From: Clostridia bacterium
GTDB taxonomy: Bacteria; Bacillota_A; Clostridia; Oscillospirales; Butyricicoccaceae
Length of the DNA stretch: 7,553 nt
NCBI GenBank assembly: GCA_017548175.1
Contig: JAFYMZ010000064.1
Location: 1-7,553, forward strand
Direction: 5' to 3'
Shown: piece by piece, positions 1-4,389 of the stretch
Layout of the letters: each line of letters starts with the position of its first letter
Numbering within the stretch: position 1 is the stretch's first letter
Made by a program: the position numbers and the translations under genes
The notes under the pieces: generated by a model
What the model was told of the DNA's origin: nothing
Seen by the model: the letters and a program-made list of their open reading frames with translations, nothing else
Databases searched by the model: none

Positions 1-271
1 CGCCGCGCAGGGCCCCCTGTTCCGGATCGTGCCAGCAGGGCAGCTCAGTGACGGTAAAGGGGGAATGCCGCAGGTTCAGCAGCATCATCACCCGATCCAC
101 ACCGCAGTGGTCCCGATGACCGTGGCTGCACAGCACCTCGTTGGCAGCCACCTGCAGGTCGGGCAGACCGGGCACGGTGCCGTCACCGTAGGGATCCAGC
201 ACCAGATGATAATCGTCGCAGGTCAGCGCATAGCAGGCGTGACCCAGCCAGCGAATGCTCAGGTTGTTCAT
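1..271 (-). CDS. MBL-fold metal-dependent hydrolase, partial (N-terminal 90 residues)
   Basis: This is the N-terminal part of a metallo-beta-lactamase-fold hydrolase; the rest lies beyond the left edge. The ATG is at 271-269 on the minus strand. It is preceded by a full AAAGGAGG Shine-Dalgarno (279-286) at 7 bases, which fixes the start. Seen in the protein: an opening beta strand ending in GHACY (residues 10-14), a second strand ending in LDPYG (25-29), and the metal-binding signature SHGHRDH (49-55). His50, His52, Asp54 and His55 match the HxHxDH motif. This architecture is typical of UlaG-like or 'MBL fold metal-dependent hydrolase' proteins of about 220-240 residues, many of uncharacterised substrate. 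There is no signal peptide, so it is probably cytoplasmic. It lies 57 bases downstream of the cyclophilin on the same strand, with a terminator between them. The fold assignment is firm; the substrate cannot be told. Confidence 0.85.
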   Translation of the reverse strand, partial: MNNLSIRWLGHACYALTCDDYHLVLDPYGDGTVPGLPDLQVAANEVLCSHGHRDHCGVDRVMMLLNLRHSPFTVTELPCWHDPEQGALRG

Positions 272-287
272 GGGAAAACCTCCTTTG

Positions 288-319
288 AAAAATGCCGCCC
301 GGGCACAGGCGCGGGCGGC
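288..319 (-). terminator. Rho-independent terminator after the cyclophilin gene
   Basis: Read on the minus strand, an 8-bp perfect GC stem (GCCGCCCG pairing with CGGGCGGC; plus-strand arms 312-319 and 294-301) with a 10-base loop is followed by A and then TTTTT (288-292). It should end the cyclophilin transcript. The T-run stops one base before the Shine-Dalgarno of the downstream hydrolase (279-286), so no promoter fits between them. The hydrolase must be read by leakage through this hairpin or from a promoter further upstream. Confidence 0.8.
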
Positions 320-328
320 GTGGGGGTA

Positions 329-799
329 TTATTCGTCGATGGAGACAGTCTTCATGACGGGCTTGCGGCCGTACATGCCCTTTACGATGGCGTCCACCAG
401 ATCGATGCCTTCGGTGACCTTACCGAAAGCAGCGTAGTCGCCGTCCAGATGGGGGGCATCGTCAACCATAATGAAGAACTGGCTGCCGGCGGAGTTGGGG
501 TCCATGCTGCGAGCCCAAGACAGCACGCCACGGGTGTGCTTCAGGTCGTTGCGGATGCCGTTGGAGGCAAACTCGCCGGTGATGTGCCAGCCGGGGCCGC
601 CCATACCGGTGCCGGTGGGGTCGCCGCCCTGAATGACAAAGCCGGGAACGATGCGGTGGAAGGTCAGGCCGTCATAGAAGCCGTCCTTGGCCAGCTTGAC
701 GAAGTTTTCAACAGAAATGGGAGCGATGTCGGGATACAGCTCAAAGCGCAGGCTGCCGCCCTGCTCCATTTCCAGCGTGCCGGTGATGATCTTGCTCAT
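329..799 (-). CDS. Cyclophilin-type peptidyl-prolyl cis-trans isomerase
   Basis: A 156-residue cytoplasmic cyclophilin that catalyses cis-trans isomerisation of Xaa-Pro bonds and assists folding. The start chosen is the ATG at 799-797, with AGGAGG at 808-813 eight bases upstream. An in-frame ATG at 895 would add 32 residues with no homology and would lie upstream of the promoter, so it is rejected. Family motifs are in order: FELYPDIAPISVENFV (19-34), FHRIVPGFVIQGGD (47-60), the GTGMGGPG loop (63-70), WARSMDPNSAGSQFFI (95-110) and HLDGDYAAFGKV (117-128). Arg49, Gln57 and Phe108 correspond to the catalytic Arg55, Gln63 and Phe113 of human CypA. His117 sits where CypA has Trp121, a substitution I recall from bacterial cyclophilins and associated with weak cyclosporin binding. 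There is no signal peptide, so it resembles cytoplasmic PpiB proteins. Length is normal. It has its own promoter (853-881) and terminator (288-319). Confidence 0.95.
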   Translation of the reverse strand: MSKIITGTLEMEQGGSLRFELYPDIAPISVENFVKLAKDGFYDGLTFHRIVPGFVIQGGDPTGTGMGGPGWHITGEFASNGIRNDLKHTRGVLSWARSMDPNSAGSQFFIMVDDAPHLDGDYAAFGKVTEGIDLVDAIVKGMYGRKPVMKTVSIDE

Positions 800-852
800 G
801 GGATGTTCCTCCTGTATAGCCCTTACGGGCGAAGTGGTATTTGGATGATGGT

Positions 853-881
853 ATTGTACCACAGTTTTGCCAAACGCGCAA
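853..881 (-). promoter_or_regulatory. Sigma-A-type promoter of the cyclophilin gene
   Basis: On the minus strand, -35 TTGCGC (876-881), a 17-base spacer and -10 TACAAT (853-858). The -10 is preceded by TGG, making an extended -10 box. The expected start of transcription is near 846, giving a leader of about 47 bases before the ATG at 799. The -10 lies inside a short palindrome (GGTA-TTG-TACC, 850-860) of doubtful meaning. A small GCCC/GGGC hairpin (819-830) lies in the leader. Confidence 0.65.
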
Positions 882-907
882 CGATTTGTGCCCATAACGG
901 GGATTTT

Positions 908-951
908 TGCATAGGATGGGGCAAAACATTACACGGGAGGTATCCTATGCA
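908..951 (+). promoter_or_regulatory. Inverted repeat enclosing the Shine-Dalgarno and pairing with the start codon of the ATPase gene
   Basis: TGCATAGGAT (908-917) is perfectly complementary, inverted, to ATCCTATGCA (942-951). G-U pairs at 918/941 and 907/952 could extend the stem to 12 bp. The right arm contains the ATG at 947-949. The 24-base loop holds the Shine-Dalgarno GGGAGG (935-940). In RNA this would bury the start codon in a stem. As DNA the half-site centres are 33 bp apart, about three helical turns. The repeat is seen directly; a regulatory role is inference. No convincing plus-strand promoter was found upstream: the closest is TTGCCA (867) with CATAAC (893) at a poor 20-base spacing. 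Confidence 0.55.
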
Positions 952-2023
952 GCAATCCGTTGCCTTTTTTCTGGGGGCAAATACGCCCCGCGGCTTTGTT
1001 TCTTTGATCCCCGACCTGATGCGGGAACCCGATCTGCGCCTGTCTGCCCTGAAAGCCGGCCCCGGCTGCGGCAAATCCACCTTTCTCCGCAGCGTGGCAC
1101 AGTGGGAAGAACCGGTGCGCACCGAACTGCTTTATTGCTCCGCCGATCCGGATTCCTTGGACGGCGTGCTGCTGCACGGCCGAGGCGTTGGCGTGCTGGA
1201 CGGCACGGCGCCCCATCCCTATGACCCCGCCTTGCCCGGCGTGACCGGAGATTATATCGCAGCGCCGGCCTTTTTGGACCCTGCGGGGTTGGAAGCAAAG
1301 CAGGCAGCTCTGCAGGAGAAAAAATCTGCCGGCGCGGCTTGTTACGCGCAGGCATACCGCCTGCTGGAGGCGGCGGCCCTGGTGCGGCAGCGCGCGCAGG
1401 CGCTGGTGACACCGCTGCTGCCCCGATCCGTGCTGCTGCGCCGCGCCGCAGGCATTGCCGGTCGGGAACTGCCGCACAGTCTGGGGTCCGGCAAGCCCGG
1501 TCTGCTGCGCACGCGATTTTTGGACGGAATGACGGCCGACGGGCCGGTGTTTCTGGCAGACACCGTTACGGCAATGGCCGGAAAGATCTATCGGTTGGAG
1601 GATTGGTTCGGGCTTGCGACCTGTATGCTGGAACTGTGGCGCGACCGGGCGCTGGAACTGGGGTTGGAAGTATATGCCTGCCCCGACATTCACGCGCCGG
1701 CACGGCTGCTGCATCTCATCCTGCCGGAGCTGGGCGTGGCGTTCGTGACGGAAGACGGCACGCGGATGCCGGAAGCAGCGGTGTACCGCAGTGTTCGGGT
1801 GGATGCCTGCCTGCCGGCGCAGGAACTGGCAAAGCATCGGGGCAAACTGCGGCTGCTGCGCAAATTGGAAACCGCGCTGCTGGAAGACGCCGCGGCGGAA
1901 CTGGGCACAGCGCGGACACTGCATCGGGAGATGGAGGCACTGTATCGTCCGCACTTGGATATCCCGGCGCTGCAGGCGATGCAGCAGAACTTTTTTGACA
2001 AAAATCACCCAGCCCGACACTGA
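947..2023 (+). CDS. Two-domain P-loop ATP-binding protein (PRK06851-like), second P-loop degenerate
   Basis: A 358-residue protein matching, as I recall it, an uncharacterised family of clostridial and bacillar ATP-binding proteins (PRK06851-like), about 360-380 residues long and built as a tandem duplication. Start ATG 947 follows GGGAGG (935-940) by 6 bases. The frame is open further upstream, but only as antisense to the minus-strand genes. Half one (residues 5-110): FFLGANTPRGFVSL, Walker A GPGCGKST (38-45), YCSADPDSLDGVLL (63-76), and Walker-B-like VGVLDGTAPH (81-90). Residues 111-155 are helical and Ala/Gln-rich. Half two (about 189-290) repeats the plan: RFLDGMTADGPVFL, then LEDWFGLAT where a P-loop is expected, VYACPDIHAPARLLHLI, LPELGVAFVTEDG. 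It lacks GK[ST], the DPDSLD motif and the Walker B Asp. Residues 293-335 look coiled-coil-like. It has no signal peptide or membrane segment and is likely cytosolic. A lipoprotein gene follows 63 bases later with no terminator between. Family call fairly sure; function unknown. Confidence 0.8.
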   Translation: MQQSVAFFLGANTPRGFVSLIPDLMREPDLRLSALKAGPGCGKSTFLRSVAQWEEPVRTELLYCSADPDSLDGVLLHGRGVGVLDGTAPHPYDPALPGVTGDYIAAPAFLDPAGLEAKQAALQEKKSAGAACYAQAYRLLEAAALVRQRAQALVTPLLPRSVLLRRAAGIAGRELPHSLGSGKPGLLRTRFLDGMTADGPVFLADTVTAMAGKIYRLEDWFGLATCMLELWRDRALELGLEVYACPDIHAPARLLHLILPELGVAFVTEDGTRMPEAAVYRSVRVDACLPAQELAKHRGKLRLLRKLETALLEDAAAELGTARTLHREMEALYRPHLDIPALQAMQQNFFDKNHPARH

Positions 2024-2086
2024 TACATATTCCTCCGTACCGCGCCCATACTAAAGGGCAAAAGAACGGAAACGGGGGAATGGAGT

Positions 2087-3490
2087 ATGGGTGCAGGCGG
2101 CCGGGCGGCAGCCTTGCTCTTGAGTTTGTTGCTGCTTTGCGGCTGCAGTCGGGTGCAGGTGCCGGCGGAAGAATTGCAGGCGGCAGGCAGACCGGTGGAC
2201 GGGGTGCCTGCCGAGCCGCAGCAGCCGGCGGTGCCCAAACCGCAGCAGCCGGAGTCCAAACCGGTGTTGGAAGAAAGCCTGTGCGCTTTGCTGCCCGACG
2301 GCGCGGATCACTGCGTTTTGTACGACTGCTGGGGGCAGCCGCTGGCCGTTTTGCCGCTGGATGCGACGATGGCCGGGGTGTATCGGGCGGATGCCATTTT
2401 GGGTGGATACCGCCTGTCCGACGGCAGTCCGGTCCTGCCCCAAACGGGGCGCGATGCCCTGTGGCTGCAGGATACAGCGGGGTTCACCGTATATGACACC
2501 GCGGCCGGGATGCTGCATCGGCTGGATGCGGCCGGAATGCTGCTCTTTACGGTGGCTGTGCCGCAGGACACGGCGCAGGTTTCTCTGCTGCCGCTGGGGC
2601 GCGGCTATGTGTGCAGCCTTTGGCGCGGCAGCGGTACGGCGGCGGAGCCTTGGGAAATGACCGCCCCTTGCGTGGTGCTGGACGATGCGGGACGGGTGAC
2701 GCAAGACCTTTCGGCGTGGATCGCAGCGCCGGTGACGGGCGTTTTGGGCGAAGACGTACTGCTGTTGGCCGGCAAAACGGCAGGGCAGGCCGATGCATAT
2801 GGGCGGGACGGCACCTGCTTGGGCGAGGGGCTGCTGCCGGTGCCGGACGAGAGCCAGCCGGAAATGCTGGGGGGCAGGGTGTGTCGCTTGGCGTGGAAGG
2901 AAGGCTGGCTGTATTCCGCCGATTTGCAGCCGCTGCAGGCCTGTGCCCGTCCGGAGGGCTTGGTGGCCTGCGGCGAGTATATCTCCGGCACGGTGGCGGA
3001 CATTGACGGCATCGCCGGCAACGGGGAACTGCTGGTGTTTGATGGCGGCGCCGCTTTTTGGGGCGTTGAAGGAAACACGCTGGCCGTTCAGTGGCAGGGC
3101 ATCAATTATCATTTCCCGGCAGGCAAGCGGCAATTCCAGCGGCTGCAGTTGTGCAGCAAGGAAATGGCGGTGGTGTGGGCGTGGGATGCCGACGGCAGCG
3201 GCAGTTTTCGCCTGCTGTACTTTGCCACCGGTATGGTGCTGGAATACGATTGCCCCGCTGATGTGCAGTGCTCGGCCCTGTTGGGACAAGGCTATGCCCT
3301 GCTGGCACAGGTGAACGAAGCGGGTGCTTGCCGCCTGCAGGTGGTGGATGCCGACGGCCGTCTGTGCTGCACCGATACCCGTCCGATGCTGCCCTGCGCC
3401 GCGGGTCCGTACCTGCTGTGCCGGGACGGGGGCGAAAGTATCATTGTCGGGGTGGATGGTACGCCGCTGTCCATCGGTCAAAACCGATAG
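2087..3490 (+). CDS. Cysteine-rich lipoprotein of unknown function, beta-propeller-like
   Basis: A 467-residue protein I cannot place in a named family. Start ATG 2087; the Shine-Dalgarno is weak (GGGGG at 2074-2078, 8 bases away). The N-terminus is a lipoprotein signal: a short segment with Arg6, a hydrophobic core (residues 8-17, mostly Ala/Leu), and lipobox LCGC with lipidation at Cys20. It should therefore be anchored on the outer face of the membrane. A Pro/Gln/Glu-rich tether follows (about 24-65). The rest is predicted beta-rich, with short repeats of the type hydrophobic strand-D-x-x-G (for example VYDTAAGML, VVLDDAGRV, LQVVDADGRL, IIVGVDGTPL), which suggests propeller blades. The mature part holds 17 cysteines besides Cys20, unusually many for an exported Bacillota protein. 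No catalytic motif is visible. Codon use favours CCG for proline and G-ending codons, unlike the phosphoketolase. It probably shares a transcript with the ATPase upstream and ends before a weak hairpin at 3507-3536. Confidence 0.75.
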   Translation: MGAGGRAAALLLSLLLLCGCSRVQVPAEELQAAGRPVDGVPAEPQQPAVPKPQQPESKPVLEESLCALLPDGADHCVLYDCWGQPLAVLPLDATMAGVYRADAILGGYRLSDGSPVLPQTGRDALWLQDTAGFTVYDTAAGMLHRLDAAGMLLFTVAVPQDTAQVSLLPLGRGYVCSLWRGSGTAAEPWEMTAPCVVLDDAGRVTQDLSAWIAAPVTGVLGEDVLLLAGKTAGQADAYGRDGTCLGEGLLPVPDESQPEMLGGRVCRLAWKEGWLYSADLQPLQACARPEGLVACGEYISGTVADIDGIAGNGELLVFDGGAAFWGVEGNTLAVQWQGINYHFPAGKRQFQRLQLCSKEMAVVWAWDADGSGSFRLLYFATGMVLEYDCPADVQCSALLGQGYALLAQVNEAGACRLQVVDADGRLCCTDTRPMLPCAAGPYLLCRDGGESIIVGVDGTPLSIGQNR

Positions 3491-3506
3491 ATTGGCAGGT
3501 TTCGAC

Positions 3507-3536
3507 AAAAAGCACTTGCAGAAAATCCTGCTTTTT
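3507..3536 (+). terminator. Possible weak terminator after the lipoprotein gene
   Basis: Arms AAAAAGCA (3507-3514) and TGCTTTTT (3529-3536) are perfect complements with a 14-base loop. An alternative GCAG/CTGC stem (3518-3521 with 3528-3531) runs directly into TTTTT. The position, 16 bases past the stop codon and before the next promoter, fits a terminator. The stem is AT-rich and therefore weak. Confidence 0.45.
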
Positions 3537-3550
3537 CACAGGGAGAAGAA

Positions 3551-3579
3551 TAGATATTTTTTCTTTGCCGTGGTATGAT
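3551..3579 (+). promoter_or_regulatory. Promoter of the TRIC-type channel gene
   Basis: -35-like TAGATA (3551-3556, four of six to consensus), a 17-base spacer and -10 TATGAT (3574-3579). TGG just before the -10 makes an extended -10 box. The predicted transcription start is near 3586, giving a short leader to the ATG at 3613. The extended -10 compensates for the poor -35. Confidence 0.55.
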
Positions 3580-3612
3580 GTCCTATAGGTCTGATTCCGT
3601 TTGGAGGCAACA

Positions 3613-4254
3613 ATGGAACGATTTATCTTTTTCCTTGAGATTTTGGGCACAATGGCCTTTGCCGTGTCCGGTGCGATGATCGGCATCCGCAAGAGCATGG
3701 ACATCTTCGGTGTCATTATTTTGGGCATCACCACGGCAGTGGGCGGCGGTATGATCCGCGACATCGTGCTGGGCGTGCATCCGCCCCGAGTATTCAGCAG
3801 CCCCGTTTACGTGCTGGTAGCCAGTGCGGTGGCGGTACTGGTGTTCTTGCCCGCCTTGCGCCGCTGGATGGCGAAAAATCAGCTGCTGTTTGATCAGCTG
3901 CTGCACATTATGGACGCGCTGGGACTGGGCATCTTCACCGTGGTGGGTGTTCAGGTCGGTTTCCAGACCGGTCACGACATCGGCTTTTTCCTGCTGACCT
4001 TTCTGGGCACCATCACCGGCGTAGGCGGCGGTGTCATCCGTGATATGATGGCCGGTGACCGGCCCTACATTTTCGTCAAGCACGTGTACGCCTGTGCTTC
4101 GATCGCCGGCGCTGCGCTGTGCGCGCTGCTGTGGGAGCCTGCCGGCAGAATCCCCGCCATTGTGGTGGGTCTGGTCGTTGTGGTGACCGTGCGCCTGCTG
4201 GCGGCACACTTCCGCTGGAGCCTGCCTAAAGCGCGGGAATTTGAAGAAAAATAA
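3613..4254 (+). CDS. TRIC/UPF0126-type membrane channel (YicG/YadS-like)
   Basis: A 213-residue integral membrane protein of the trimeric intracellular cation channel superfamily (formerly UPF0126). Bacterial members form trimeric cation-permeable channels in the cytoplasmic membrane; the physiological role is unsettled, and glycine or other small-molecule transport has been proposed for some. Start ATG 3613 has GGAGG at 3603-3607, 5 bases upstream. A TTG at 3601 is in frame but would place the Shine-Dalgarno inside the gene. The protein shows seven hydrophobic segments (about 4-24, 31-54, 62-82, 96-116, 121-148, 155-174, 181-198). It has the internal duplication expected of the family: the glycine-rich pore motif occurs as VGGGMIRDIVLG (43-54) and again as VGGGVIRDMMAGD (137-149), each with the RD pair. 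The C-terminus is short and charged. Length is normal. It has its own promoter (3551-3579) and a strong terminator (4260-4294), so it appears monocistronic. Confidence 0.92.
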   Translation: MERFIFFLEILGTMAFAVSGAMIGIRKSMDIFGVIILGITTAVGGGMIRDIVLGVHPPRVFSSPVYVLVASAVAVLVFLPALRRWMAKNQLLFDQLLHIMDALGLGIFTVVGVQVGFQTGHDIGFFLLTFLGTITGVGGGVIRDMMAGDRPYIFVKHVYACASIAGAALCALLWEPAGRIPAIVVGLVVVVTVRLLAAHFRWSLPKAREFEEK

Positions 4255-4259
4255 CGTAC

Positions 4260-4294
4260 AAAACGTCTGCGCGCAGCGCGGGCGTTTTTCTTTT
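4260..4294 (+). terminator. Rho-independent terminator after the TRIC-type gene
   Basis: An 11-bp stem (4262-4272 with 4276-4286) including two G-U pairs, closed by a 3-base GCA loop and followed by TTT-C-TTTT. Flanking A and T runs could extend the stem. It begins 5 bases after the stop codon at 4252-4254 and precedes the phosphoketolase promoter. Confidence 0.85.
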
Positions 4295-4315
4295 GCCTGT
4301 ATTCCGCTTTTTTAC

Positions 4316-4344
4316 TGTACAAGCACGGGCAAAGGGGGTATAAT
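4316..4344 (+). promoter_or_regulatory. xfp: Promoter of the phosphoketolase gene
   Basis: A consensus -10 TATAAT (4339-4344), a 17-base spacer, and -35-like TGTACA (4316-4321, four of six). The predicted start is near 4351, leaving a leader of about 36 bases. I see no clear cre site or other operator around it. Confidence 0.7.
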
Positions 4345-4373
4345 AGAACCAAAGTCACAAGTTTCTGCTTTCA

Positions 4374-4389
4374 GGGAGGTTATGCTATG
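4374..4389 (+). promoter_or_regulatory. xfp: Phosphoketolase ribosome binding site with double ATG
   Basis: Shine-Dalgarno GGGAGG (4374-4379) stands 7 bases before the start ATG (4387). A second ATG at 4382, out of frame and only 2 bases after the Shine-Dalgarno, reads ATG-CTA-TGA, a two-codon frame whose stop overlaps the true start. The 12-mer GGTTATGCTATG (4378-4389) recurs exactly at the rsmE start (6837-6848). Confidence 0.7.

Noticed and set aside
850..860. GGTA-TTG-TACC palindrome over the cyclophilin -10 box as an operator
   Set aside because: Four-base arms are too short to distinguish from chance, and they largely coincide with the -10 sequence itself.
867..917. Plus-strand promoter for the ATPase gene
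   Set aside because: The best pairs (TTGCCA with CATAAC at 20 bases; TTGTGC with CATAGG at 18) match the consensus poorly. A promoter must exist nearby, but I cannot place it.
29..946. In-frame open extension of the ATPase upstream of 947
   Set aside because: It is antisense to the hydrolase and the cyclophilin, and its predicted protein (His-, Gly- and Val-rich) has no family features. GGGAGG at 935-940 and the family N-terminus FFLGANTPRGF both point to ATG 947.
929..2020. 363-residue open frame on the minus strand, opposite the ATPase
   Set aside because: The protein is rich in His, Arg and Gln, typical of a shadow frame under GC-rich genes. The plus strand carries recognisable Walker motifs, and no ribosome binding site of note serves the minus frame.
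2044..2059. GCCC/GGGC hairpin between the ATPase and lipoprotein genes as a terminator
   Set aside because: It has only four base pairs, an 8-base loop, and is followed by A-rich rather than T-rich sequence.
2051..3508. 485-residue minus-strand open frame opposite the lipoprotein
   Set aside because: Considered seriously because the lipoprotein is unrecognised. The plus frame has a signal peptide, lipobox, tether and balanced acidic/hydrophobic composition, while the minus frame is His/Arg/Gln-rich throughout. It is a consequence of biased third positions that avoid reverse-strand stops.
3601..3612. TTG start adding four residues to the TRIC-type protein
   Set aside because: The Shine-Dalgarno GGAGG (3603-3607) would lie inside the coding region. 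ATG 3613 has correct spacing to it.
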